This document shows, piece by piece, positions 10,440-21,469 of a stretch of 64,000 nucleotides of DNA (position 1 is its first letter; each line of letters begins with the position of its first letter). A program made the position numbers and the translations under genes. This DNA is from Elymus sibiricus (Eukaryota > Streptophyta > Magnoliopsida > Poales > Poaceae): positions 268,812,288-268,876,287 of the forward strand of contig CM077673.1 of the NCBI GenBank assembly GCA_039707655.1, given 5' to 3'. Under the pieces are notes generated by a model that was not told the DNA's origin, did not search any database, and saw only the letters and a program-made list of their open reading frames with translations.

Positions 10440-12930
10440 GCATCCCCAAGCTTAATTCCTAGTCCTCCTCGAGTAGGTAAATGATAAAAACATAATTTTT
10501 GATGTGGAATGCTGCCTAACATTTTCATCACATATTCTTTTCTTTTGTAGCATGGACATTTGGACTTTTAGATGATTCAAAGCAATAGTCTAGTTTTAAC
10601 ATAATGACTTCAATACTCAAGCATGCCAACAAGCAACCATGTCTTTCAAAATAGCAGCACTGAAGAAAGTTATCCCTAGCCCATCATGCTCAATCATTGA
10701 TCCATTCATGAAACACACTCAAATATTAGCTACACCCAATGCTCAAGTACGATCATGGTGCCCCCTAGTTGGCGATTTATAAGAGAAGATGGAGATTCAA
10801 AGTAAAAATAAAAATTGCATAAAGTAAATAGATAGGCCCTTCGTAGAGGGAAGTAGGGATTTGTAGAGGTGCCAGAGCTCAAAGTTTAAATTGAGAGAGA
10901 AAAATATTTTGGGTGGCATGCCTTTCCTGTCAATGAAAACGACAACGTAGTTCAGAATACTTTCCATGCTAGATATATCATAGGCGGTTCCCAAACAGAA
11001 AATAAAGTTTATTCCTTTTTCCACCATTCTTTCACATTCCATGGCTGGCCGTATCCACGGTTGCCTTCCATACCAACACTTTCCAAGGAATTTATTATTT
11101 GACAACAACAAGTAAAAAAAATCTTTTTCATTTTGGGAATGGGCATCCCTATTACCGCTGCACTCTCATGCAATGACAAGTGAATAAACACTCATCTTGA
11201 GAATAACACATCTAGCATGGAAAAATATTGGACACTCCCTACCGTTTCATGAGCGGTACGAGCACACAAAAGAGAAATTTATTTTGAAAATTAGAGATGG
11301 CACATACAAATTTGCTTAGAACGGCATGGAAATACCGCATATAGGTAGGTATGGTGGACTCATAAGGCAAAACTTGGTTTAAGGATTTTGGATGCACAAG
11401 TAGTATTTCTACTTAGTACAAATGGAGGCTAGCAAATAGATTGAGAAGCACCCAACCAAGAAACGAAAATTCACATAAGCGAGCCATGAGCACAACTAAC
11501 ACCGAATAATGCACCATAAGTAGGATGTAATTTCATTGCATAACTATTGACTTTCGTGCATGCATAGGGAATCACAAACCTTAACACCAATATTCTTACT
11601 AAAGCATAATTATTCACTAACATGACTCGCATATTACTATCATCATGTCTAAAACTATTACAAGGAATCAAGTTTAATGTTTCAAATGATCTTCATGAAA
11701 TTTTCTATTATATCCTCCATGGATATCTATCACTTTGGGACTAGTTTCATATATTGCCATTGCTTTTTGACTAGCTCAAACAAATTTAAGTGAAGCACAT
11801 GAGCATAGAGTTTTCATCTCTCAAAATAGTATAAGTGAAGCATGAGAGGATTTCTTCAAAATTTGCAAACTCTCAAATTTATCTAAGTGAAGCAAGAGAG
11901 TATTTCTTCAAAAGTTTCCAAGCACACCGTGCTCAACAAGATATAAGTGAAGCACTAGAGCAATTCTATAGCTCAAAAAGTTTAAGTGAAGCATATAGAA
12001 CAATTCTAACAAATCATTGCATACTTTTGGCTCTCTCAAATAGGTGTGTCCAGCAAGGATATAAGTGAAAAAATAACAAGAAAAGAAAGCAAAGACTCAC
12101 ATGATACAAGACGCTCCAAGCAAAACTCATGATATGTGACGAATAAAAATATAGTTCCAAGTAAAATACCGATGGTCATTAGAAGAAAGAGGGGATGCCA
12201 CTCGGGGGCATCCCCAAGCTTAGTTGCTTGTTTCTCTTTGGATATATCTTGGGGGTGCTGTAGCATCCCCAAGCTTAGGCTCTTTTCACTCCGTATTCCT
12301 TCATCCATCGTGATCTCACCCAAAACTTGAAAACTTCAATCACACAAATCTCAACAAAATCTTCGTGAGATCCGTTAGTATAATAAAGCAAATCACCACT
12401 TTAAGTACTGTTGCAAACCCATTCAAATTTTATTATTGCATTATACCTACTGTATTTTAACTTTACCATGGCTTATAGCCTTCAATACAAAACATAGATT
12501 CATCAAAACAAGCACACAATGCAACGAAAACAGAATCTGTCTTAAACAAAACAGTCTGTAGTAATCTGTACTCTAACCATACTTCTGTAACTATAAAAAT
12601 TCTGAAAAATTAGGAAAGCGTAATGAATTATTATAGAAACACTGTGTTAAAATTTCAGCTCATTATCACGTTCCAGTAAAAAATGAAAATTCGAGCACTG
12701 GACGCAAAGTTTATGTTTCAGATTCAATATCGCTTCTACTCATCTTAAGAATCATCCTAAAGACTCTACTTGGCACAAACACTAAATAAAACATAAAAAA
12801 ATCATAACAGAGGCATAATTGTGTCAACACTCAAAAACAGAAAGGAAAAGACAAAAATAAATTTATTCATTGGGTTGCCTCCCAACAAGCGCTATCGTTT
12901 TACGCCCCTAGCTAGGCATAACGCATAGTT
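10440..12930 (-). other. non-coding internal region of element C
   Basis: AT-rich, no long frame I can support. It contains a run of AAGTGAAGC repeats (11792-12066) and two AAGCTTGGGGATGC-like copies at 12211-12226 and 12261-12279 (read on the minus strand). It is colinear with 59200-61089 of element B. Confidence 0.8.
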
Positions 12931-13976
12931 TCAAGTATTGTCATCTTTGGTTTTGGATCCATAGGATGCTCTCATGATTGATTCATATGGTAGATTAATT
13001 CTTGTTCTAGGGAAGTGTTCCATACCCTTTCTTAGTGAAAACTGAAATCTAATATTGCCTTATTTCATATCAATCACGGCACCTATAGTGCGTAAGAACG
13101 GTCTACCAAGTATAATGGGACAAGACGGATTACAAGCAATATCAAGAAAAATAAAATCTATGGGCACATAGTTCCTATTTGCAAGAATAAGAACATCATT
13201 AATTCTTCCCAAAGGCTTTTTAATAGTAGAATCCGCCAAGTGCAAATTAAGAGAACATTCTTCAATATTGGTGAGACCAAGCACACCACATAAAGATTTC
13301 GGAATCGTGGAAACACTAGCACCCAAATCACATAAAGCAAAGTACTCATAATTTTTAATCTTGACCTTAATGGTAGGTTCCCACTCATCATGTAATTTTC
13401 TAGGAATAGAAATCTCCAACTCCAACTTTTCTTCAAAAGATTTCATCATGGCATAAATGATATGTTTAGTGAAAGCTTTATTTTGTTCATAAGCATTTGG
13501 TGAATTCAAAATGGATTGCAGCAAAGAAATACATTCAATCAAAGAGCAACTATCATAATTAAAGTCTTTTCAATCCAAAATAGTGGGCACATCACTAGTT
13601 AAAGTTTTGACCTCTTCAAACCCACTTTCATCAAAATTTTCATCAAGATTTTCATCCTCCAAATTATTGGGACGCCTTCTAGCTAAAGTTGACTCTACTT
13701 CAGTCCCTTTATCATCAATCCTAATATTACTAAACAAGGAATCAATAGAAGAAACACCAATCACTTTAAGATCTTCATCATTTTTATGAAGGCAATCACT
13801 AGAAAACGATTTTTTTAAGAATTCTCTTTTAGCTCTAAGCATAGCGGTTCTTTTCTTACTTTCATCCATAGAGACATATAAAGCTCTAATTGATTCATCA
13901 ATCTTAGGCACAAAAGCTTTCAACTTGAGATTTTCCACATCATGAGAAATTCTATCAATGCTTCTAGACATATCCA
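12931..13976 (-). pseudogene. short gag plus retropepsin-like protease of element C
   Basis: One frame from about 13976 to the stop at 12931-12933, interrupted by TGA at 13570-13572 and TAA at 13060-13062. The N-terminal part is charged and helical (MSRSIDRISHDVENLKLKAF). The protease shows the catalytic region FALCDLGASVSTIPKSLC, then a GRINDVLI flap-like stretch and CPIILGRPFLRTIG. No zinc knuckle and no RT follow, so gag-protease is all the family member encodes. The element B copy at 55093-56202 is the same gene with different stops. Confidence 0.85.
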
Positions 13977-13978
13977 CC

Positions 13979-14278
13979 TGGCGCGCCCTGATGGGTTGTG
14001 CTCTCCACAACCCACCTCTATGGCACTTGGCCCACTGGGTGTCTTCTGGTCCAAAAAAAATATCCAAAAAGTTTCGTCGCGATTGGACTCCGTTTGGTAT
14101 TGATATTCTGCGAAGTAAAAAAACAAGCAAAAACAGCAACTGACACTTTGGCACTATGTCAATAGGTTAGTCCCAAAAAATGATATAAAGTTGCTATAAA
14201 ATGATTGTAAAACATCCAAGAATGATAATATAACAGCATGGAACAAGCAAAAATTATAGATACATTGGAGATGTATCA
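13979..14278 (-). repeat. 5' LTR of element C, only first 300 bp kept
   Basis: Begins TGATACATCTCCAATG at 14278 and matches the 3' LTR start, then switches abruptly to gag sequence at 13977-13979. The deletion took about 1.28 kb of LTR plus the primer site. Confidence 0.9.
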
Positions 14279-15595
14279 CCTCCCGGGCCGCGCCCTCGAG
14301 TTCCCCCACGAGCTTGGAGGATAGTTCGGCGTAGCCGGCGCCCTGGGGGATGAGGGAGTCTCGAAACTCAACCTGCAAATAGAGCCCAGGGCCTTGCGGG
14401 CCCTGTCCTCGAGGGAGGAAAGCGCGGCGTGGTCTGAGGCCGCCCTCGCATCGGCAGTGGCCAGAATCTCCTTTTCCCGGGCGTCCAGCTTGGCGTTGGC
14501 TTCGGAGACCTGCCTGGCCTGGACCTCTTGGGCCTCGGCCACCGCGCGCTGTAGAGTCTCCAGCCGCCCGCCTTCCGTGGCCTACTCGGCCGTCACCTTC
14601 GCGAGCTCAATGTCGCGGTCTGCGAGCCTCGCCTCGCGGGCCTTGACATCTTCTTCTCGTAGCTGAAGTTGTTGCGCTTGCGCGGCCTGTTCCTGAAGCG
14701 CCTTCAGGCCGGCTTCCGCTTCCTTGAAATGCTTAGCAAGCGTCGTTTTCTCGGCAAGAGTGCTCTCGCAAGCGGCCTTCGCCTCAGCGACCTCCGTCTT
14801 GCCCTCCTCAAGGGTGGCCTCGGCGCTGCTGTGAGACTCCCTGGTGAAGGCATCAAGTTGACGCCACCCCATGGCGAGCCTCAAGCGCTCGGCAGAGAGG
14901 CGTGCCTCAGCGTCTTGAAAATCTGCCCCTAGCCGGTCGAGCGCATCCTAGGCGTCGGTCATAGCCCCGCGCCTGAGCAAGGCGTTCTGGTCCATTAGGG
15001 CGAGAGTTTGCCTGGGGGTTGACGCCCTGGTGCTTGTTGCTGCCGTAACAAGAAGGGCCCCGACGCCCTACGCTTGAGATGCCGGGGCTCCAGGTTCTCC
15101 CTCGCGCTTGGCTCCTGCAATTCGCCTGGGGAGACTGTCGTGCTAGCCTCTGGGGCCCCTGGAGCGGCCACCAATAGAGGGCAGCCTAGGTCACGCCCCG
15201 TGCCATGGCCGGCTGCAGGGGGCAGGACGGCCGGCGAAGGTTGAGGCGCCCCTCCTTCCTCCGCTGGCTGAGAAGGTACAGCCTCGGCAGGTGGCGCCGG
15301 GGGCTGGGCAGCCGTGGCCTCGACAGGTGGCGCCTGAGGCCGGACCCCCACGGCCCTGGTAGGTGGTGCCGGGGGCTGGACCGTCGCGACCCTTGGGCAC
15401 GGGGCCCCTCGCTGTGCCGGGGAGACGCTGGGCGACGCCGCGGCGCCCGCACGACCAAGCACAGCGCCAGGCTGGCGTAAACCGCCCCCACGCCCACCAA
15501 GGCTACGGCCGAGGGTTAAGGGCGCCTTCCGGACGGGCACCACCTTTGCCCTGGCGGTCGCCTTCTTCTTCCTCTCCTCGCCGCCGCCGGAATAC

Positions 15596-15669
15596 CTATG
15601 CCGGCGAGGGGATCAGCTTGAGCAAACCAGTCACAGACACGCGGCGTGGGAATGGATTGAGGTACTTAC
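15596..15669 (-). other. 74 bp intron in accessory gene F1
   Basis: Donor GA|GTAAGTACC at 15669 and acceptor CATAG|GTATTCC ending at 15596. Removal joins KRRWAAGDE to YSGG. The same intron is at 18960-18889 (acceptor AG mutated to ATG) and 21746-21673. Confidence 0.7.
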
Positions 15670-17415
15670 TCGTCCCCGGCGGCCCACCTCCTCTTCTTCG
15701 CGGTGGCAGGCAGCGCGCCCTCGACGCCGCCTGGAGGGCGCTCGGTACGGCCCTCGGTAGGCCCGGTCTGGCTTACCCCCTCCTTGGGAGCCAGGGAGGC
15801 CTCCTGAAGGGGTGCGGCCGCCGCTAGGATCGGCGTCGTGCCTTCGACGTGAGCTCCTGTTGACGGCACAGGAGTGGCCGCGGGGTCAAACCCCGCTCCG
15901 TCTTTCGCTGCTGCGGGCCTGGGGGAGTCGCTTGCCGCTGCTCGACCGCGGCGGCGTCGCCATACCCTAGGACCCGCAAGGACGTGTGGAGACTGGGCGA
16001 CAGCACCCGGCCGGCGTCCCCCTCACCTTCCGTTGCCTCCGAGTCCCCGTCGCCGTCGCCCTTGCCGGAGGACGTCACTACAATGGAGGGATTCCCGCAC
16101 GGCCCAACGAGTCCCCACTCGTCGAAGGTGGGCATCTCCGCGACCAGGTCCTCCATGTCGGCGCAGCCGTACAGCGGCGGTGCTGCATCCGGGAGACCCT
16201 CGGGGTTGAAGTCGAGTAGGGCCCCTAAGGCCCCATCCAGCTCATCGTGCGTCAGGCTGCTGACGTGCAGCCTCATCGGGTCCCTCGAGCCGGCGAACTC
16301 CCATAGGGGCCACGAGCGCGCCTAGAGTGGCGCGATACGTTGCCCCAGGAATTCCTTAATCACCATCGCCCCCGTCAGAGAGGCTTCCCCGTGCGCGGCG
16401 ATGTGCTCCAGGAGGGGCTCTACCCTCAGGTCGGTGAGCTTCCCGTGGAACCACTCGGGGATCTGCACGGGTTGGCCCGCGAGGGGCCGTCAGGAGCAGG
16501 CTGGCCCGGCGTGCGTTCATGAAGACACAGCGCTGCCGGTAGCCCTCCACCTTCTTCCCGGACTTCAGACCGATGCTCGCGCCCGTGACATCTACAAAGG
16601 AGACGCACGCAGAGCATTGGTCCGGGGCGGTGAACCGCAGGCTGAAGAAGTGGCGAAAGAGCGCCACCGAGGGCCTCACGCCCACGAAAGCGTCGTAGTA
16701 GAAGGCGAAGATGGCCAGGAGGAGGATGGAGTTGGGATGAAGGTGCAAGCCGTGGATCTGGTAATGGGAGAGGATGGCATAGAGGAACTTGGAGAATGGC
16801 GGGACTAGCCCGGCGTAGATGATGTGGTAGAAGAAGGGGTAGGCGGACATCGGCAGGCCGCTCGGCGCTGCCGAGCTCGGCCAAATTTCGGTCGTCTGCC
16901 CCTCATTCAGTCTGCCGGCCACCAGCGGGAGCACCGGGCCCAAGTCATCCTCGTCAGAGATGGTAGAGGGCAAGAGTGCCGGCCGGATGGTGGCAGGGCT
17001 TGCGGCGGAGGCCATGGCCTTCCCCCTCTTGCCGACGGGCGCCATCTGAGTGTTGCGGCCACAGGGAGAGCAAAGGAAGTACCTTGCGAGAGGTTGGATC
17101 TGCAGCGGCTCTGTGCAGAGCAGGAAGGTGCAGGGAGACGAATGCAACACAAAGAATGGCAATGATGACCCCGAGCCGTGTGCAGGCTTTATGTCAGCTT
17201 GCGTGGTCATCAAAGGCCTCGTAGAAGGTGGAACGCCCCACTCCCCAAAGCACTAACGCGTCGCGCCTGTCTCGCAGGCGATTAGGGCCCGCGTTGCGTC
17301 GCCCCCACGAATAGGCGGAATCGTGCACACCGCAGAGTCAAACAGTTACTACAAAATTCAAAATATTCTCTACAATTTAAACTACCATCTTATGCCTCCT
17401 CGAGGCGGACTCAAT

Positions 17416-20356
17416 TTATAGCAGGGCGGTAAAAGGAGGCTTGCCGCTAGACACTTCGCAGCCGTCGTTGCAAAAGAACTTCTCAAGCAACACCCTCATG
17501 TGGCCCTCCACAACCGCCGACGGGTCGCCTCGAGATTCTTCGGGCACGGGGCCCGTCACCTCGTCGAATTTAAAGTTGGGATCGCGATGGAGGAGATGGC
17601 TGAAGACGCGGGTCACCGCCACGGAGAAGAGATCATGGCTTTCCTCTTCCAGGATGCCATCCACCTCCCGGGCCACGCCCTCAAGTTCTATCACGAGCTT
17701 GGAGGAGAGCTCGGCGTAGCTGGCGCCGTGAGGGACGAGAGGGGCCTTGAAACTGAACCTGCAAATAGAGCTCAGGGCCTTGTGGGCCCTGTGCTCGATG
17801 GAGGAAAGTGCGGCGTGGTCCGAGACCGCCCTCGCATCGGCAGCGGCCTGAATCTCCTTCTCTCGGGCGTCCAGCTTGGCGTTGGCTTCGGAGACCTGCC
17901 TGGCGTGGGCCTCTTGGGCCTCAGCCACCACGCACAGCAGCGTCTCTAGGCGCCCGCGTTCCATGGCCTGCTCGGCCATCACCTTCGCGAGCTCAGTGTC
18001 GCGGTCTGCGAGCCTCCCCTCGCAGGCCTTGACGTCTTCTCACCGTAGCTGAAGTTGTTGCGCTTGCGCAGCCTATTCCTGAAGCACCTTCAGGCCGGCT
18101 TCCTCTTCCTTGAAGCGCTTAGCAACCACCATTTTCTCGGCAAGAGCGCTCTCGCAAGCGGCCTTCGCCTCGGCGACTGCCTTCTTGTCCTCCGCAAGGG
18201 TGGCCTAGGCCCTGTTGTGAGCCTCCCAGGCGGAGGCGTCAAGTTGATGCCACCCCATGGCGAGCCTCAAGCGCTCGGCAGAGAGGCGTGCCTCGGCGTC
18301 TCGAAAATCTGCCCCGAGCAAGTCGAGCGCGTCCTGGGCGTCGGCAGAGGCCAGCACCTGAGCAAGGCTTTCTGGTCCATCAGGGCGAGAGTTTGACTAG
18401 GGCTGGCGCCCTGGCGCTTGCTGCTACCGTAACTAGAGGGGGCCCGGCGCCCTGCGCTTGAGATGTCGGGGGCTCCAGGTTCTCCCCCGCGCTTGGCTCC
18501 CGCGATTCGCCTGGGGAGACTGTCGCGCTGGCGTCTGGGGCCCCTGGAGCGACCACCGCTGGAGGGCAGCCTAGGTCTCGCCACGTGCCATGGCCGGCTG
18601 CAGGGGCCAGGACGGACGGCGAAGGTTGAGGCGCCCCTCCCTCCCCCCTGGCTGAGAAGTTGCAGCCTCGGCAGGTGGCGCCGGGGGTTGAGCAGCCGTG
18701 GACTCAGCAGGTGGCGCCTGAGCCCGGACCCCGCGGCCCTGGCAGGTGGTGCCGGGGGATGGACCATCGCGGCTCTGGGGCACGGGCCCCCTCGCCGCGC
18801 CGGGGGTTGAGGCCGCCTTCCAGACGGGCACCACCTTCGCCCCGGCGTTCGCTTTCTTCTTCCTCTCCTCGCCGCCACCGAAATACATGCACCGACGGGG
18901 GGATCAGCTCGAGCAAACCAGTCATAGACACGCGGTGTGGGAATGGATTGAGGTACTTACTCGTCCCCGGTGGCCCACTTCCTCTTCTTCACGGCGGCGG
19001 GTGGCGTGCCCTCGCCGCCCCCGCGCGCCCTCTCGACACCGCCTGGAGGGCACTCGGTGTGGCCCTCGGCGGGCCCGGTCTAGCTTCCCCCCTCCTTGGG
19101 AGCCAGGGAGGCCTCCTGAGGGGGTTGTGGCCGCCGTTGGGATCGGCGTCACGCCTTTGACGTGAGCTCTTGTCGGCGGCGCGGGAGTGGGCGCGGGGTC
19201 AGACCCCGCTCCGTCCTCCGCTGTTGCGGGCCTGGGGGAGTCGCTTCGCGCTGCTCGACCACGGCGGTGTCGTTATCCCCGAGGCCACGCAAGGACGTGC
19301 GGAGAATGGGCGACGCCACCCGGCCGACGTCCCCATCACCTTTCGTCGCCTCCGAGTCCCCGTCTTCGTCGCCCTCCCCGAAGGACGTCACTACAATGGA
19401 GGGATTCCCGCACGGCCCAACGAGTCCCCACTCGTCGAAGGCGGGCATCTCCGCGACCAGCTCCTCCATGTCGGCGCAGCCGTACAGCGGCGGCGCTGCC
19501 TCTGGGAGACCCTCGGCGTTGAAGCCGAGTAGGGCCCCTAAGGCCCCATCCAACTCGTCGTGCGGCAGGCCGCTGACGTGCAGCCTCGTCGGGTCCCTCG
19601 AGCCAGCGAACTCCCACAGGGGCTGCGAGCGCGCTTGGAGCGGCGCGATTCGCCGCCCCAAGAATTCCTTAATCACCATCGCCCCCGTCAGAGAGGCATC
19701 CCCGTGCGCGGCGATGCGCTCCAGGATGGGCTCCGCCCTCGGGTCGATGAGCTTCTCTTGGCACCACCCGGGAATCTGCGTGGGTTGGCCCGTGGGGGCC
19801 GTCAGGAGTGGGCTGACCCGGCGCGCGTTCATGAAGACCCAACGCTGCCGGTAGCCCTCCACCTTGTTCCCGGCCTTCAGACGGATGCTCGCACCCGTGA
19901 CATCTACAAAGGAGACGCACGCGGAGCGTTGGTCCGGGGCGATGAACCGCAGGCTAAAGAAGTGGCGAAAGAGCGCCACCGAGGGCCTCACGCCCACGAA
20001 AGCATCGCAGTAGAAGGAAAAGATGGCCAGGAGAAGGATGGAGTTGGGCTGAAGGTGCAAGGCGTGGACTGGTAATGGGAGAGGATGGTGTAGAAGAACT
20101 TGGATAACGGCGTGACCAGCCCAGCGTAGATGGTGTGGTAGAAGAAGGGGTAGGCGGACTTCGGCAGGCCGCTCGGTGCTGCCGAGCCCGGCCAGATTTC
20201 GGTCGCCTGCCCCTCGTTCAGCCTGTCGGCCACCAGCGGGAGCACCGGGCCCAAGTCCTCCTCGTCAGAGATGGTGGAGGGCAAGAATGCTGGCCCTATG
20301 GCGGCAGCGCTTGCAGCGGAGGCCGTGGCTTTCCCCTTCTTGGCGACGGACGCCAT
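17416..20356 (-). pseudogene. antisense accessory gene, copy F2
   Basis: The ATG at 20356-20354 starts MASVAKKGKATASAA. Exon 1 runs to 18961, the intron is 18960-18889, and exon 2 ends at the stop 17416-17418. The Transposase_28-like region (aa ~30-230), acidic segment, Pro-rich linker (GPGSGATC, repeated PPAPPA), coiled coil (VSEANAKLDAREKEIQAA) and C-terminal block (DLFSVAVTRVFSHLLHRDP) are all present, so this is the most complete copy. It is broken by a frameshift at about 20070, a TGA at 19149-19151 and an altered intron acceptor. The open frame extends upstream of the ATG without a stop. Confidence 0.75.
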
Positions 20357-20642
20357 CTGAGTGCAGGGGCCGTAGGGAGAGCAAAGGAAGTACCTCGCGA
20401 GAGGTTGGATCTGGAGCAGTTCCGCACAGAGGAGGAAGGTGCAGGGAGATGGATGCAACACAAAGAATGGCAATGATGGCCCTGAGCCGTGGGCTGGCTT
20501 TATGTCAGCTTGCGCGATCGCCAAAGGCCTCGTAGAAGGTGGGGCGCCCCGCACCCCGAAGCACTCGCGCATCGCGCCCGTCCCGTAGGCGATTAGGGCC
20601 CGCGTTGCGTCGCCCCCATCAACAGGCAGAATTGTGCAAGAC

Positions 20643-21052
20643 GCGGGCCCGGGGGCTACTGTCGGGCCTTTGGGACTTGGGGTACCCAGGACCGTCTGCC
20701 TGTGGCCCGGGATGCGGCACCGGCCTTAAGTGCCGACTGGCCCACTGACGATCTTCATGAGGAAAGCCCTCGCGAGAGCCAGCGTCTCGCGAGGCGCACG
20801 ACACCGCGCCATCAAGGACCTCCCAAGGCCCCTTTGCGGAGTCATCTCCTGAAGCCCTTGCGGGTTGGATCCTTCAAGGTCGACCTGGCGGGGTCACGCA
20901 GCCTTGCCCCCTTCACGTGGCTGACGCGGCCCGCACAGATCGGCCCCCAGGGTCGCACCAGCTGGCGCGGGTAGAGAGAGTTTCCTCTTTGGTGATAGAG
21001 GAGCAATGCCAGCTCGCGGGTTCCCAAAGCAATCCCCAAAGGTTTCCTTTCT
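20643..21052 (+). repeat. polypurine tract and 3' LTR start of F2
   Basis: CGGGCCCGGGGGCTAC at 20644-20659 precedes TGTCGGGCCTTTGGGACTTG. This tract-LTR junction is typical of grass Gypsy elements and fixes the element orientation as plus. The LTR matches 23445-23840 and stops at the shared GTTTCCTTTCT. Confidence 0.8.
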
Positions 21053-21460
21053 GTTATGCCGCAGATCACCTTGCCCTGCGGGGGCGCGAAGACATTCCTT
21101 GGATGCTTTGACTTGTCTAAATAGTAGCTGCTCATTGTGCTTGATGTGGTATCTGCCCCCTTCGCAAGGCCTTTTCTCTCCGCACGCCCGATTGTCCCGC
21201 GTAGCTGGGGTCTGCTCCCCAAGCCTCGCGACACCTTCAGGGTCCCTCCTAAAGGGGTCCTAGCGCTGGCACTTGGGGCCCCCGCCTCCGGCTCTCATGA
21301 GAGCTAGGGGCGGCAGCCCCCAAGGGGCTTTGTGTTAGACCCCGGCCCTGCCGTGGCGATGCTTCTCGCCAGGTGTGCCTCGGGGACGCCCTTCGGCTGA
21401 CACCTCGCGAGGAGGTCGGCGAAGCACTGCCCTTTAGGTGCGAGCGCTGGACCGCCAGAA
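21042..21460 (+). repeat. displaced Gypsy 3' internal segment
   Basis: Near-copy of 38312-38720, which there lies just downstream of an accessory gene fragment. Landmarks: GTTATGCCGCAGATCACC, TAAATAGTAGCTGCTCATTG, GACACCTCGCGAGGAGGTCG. Its left edge is a microhomology junction with the F2 LTR; the right edge, about 21455, merges into the F3 accessory gene linker. Confidence 0.8.
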
Positions 21461-21469
21461 CCAACTGCG

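Larger units (their letters stand above)
8861..14278 (-). mobile_element. Athila/Sabrina-type Gypsy element C, non-autonomous
   Basis: Bounded by CCTCC at 8856-8860 and 14279-14283, a perfect 5 bp target duplication. Removing the element and one copy restores the accessory gene sequence (..CATCTACCTCC|CGGGCC..) as it appears uninterrupted at 17665-17690. The minus-strand order is: truncated 5' LTR (14278-13979), gag-protease pseudogene, non-coding region, polypurine tract and complete 3' LTR (10439-8861). A deletion removed the rest of the 5' LTR, the primer site and the gag start. No RT is present. Confidence 0.95.
8608..17045 (-). pseudogene. antisense accessory gene, copy F1, split by a retrotransposon
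   Basis: Exon 1 runs from the ATG at 17045 to 15670, the intron is 15669-15596, and exon 2 runs 15595-14279 and resumes 8860-8608 after the inserted element. The N terminus has a hydrophobic/aromatic block (SAYPFFYHIIYAGLVPPFSKFLYAILSHY would be one stretch; key parts YPFFYH and VALFRHFFSLRF) that I match to the Pfam Transposase_28 'putative gypsy type transposon' domain. Then come an acidic segment (WGLVGPCGNPSIVV), a Pro/Ala-rich linker, a long Ala/Glu coiled coil (QVSEANAKLDAREKEI) and the C-terminal block ending LEKFFYNDD. A frameshift near 16480 and others break it. AATAAA overlaps the stop. The role is unknown. Confidence 0.75.
5287..17335 (+). mobile_element. GC-rich Gypsy element (plus strand) carrying pol remnant and antisense gene
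   Basis: Order on the plus strand: gag end, protease and a sliver of RT (5287-6880), repeat-rich non-coding DNA (6881-8607), then the accessory gene read backwards (17045 to 8608) and its leader to about 17332. The order of modules mirrors element R1, which supports one element. R1 interrupts its gag on the left and an Athila-type element (8861-14278) interrupts the accessory gene. The polypurine tract and 3' LTR expected after 17332 are missing; the sequence jumps into the 3' flank of the next accessory gene. Confidence 0.7.
17336..21052 (+). mobile_element. partial GC-rich Gypsy (F2): antisense gene, polypurine tract, partial 3' LTR
   Basis: Holds an accessory gene on the minus strand, a leader, GCGGGCCCGGGGGCTAC (20643-20659) as polypurine tract, and the first 393 bp of a 3' LTR. 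No gag-pol is present. The left edge near 17333-17340 is fused to the leader of copy F1; the right edge lies within an 11 bp microhomology at 21042-21052. Confidence 0.75.
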
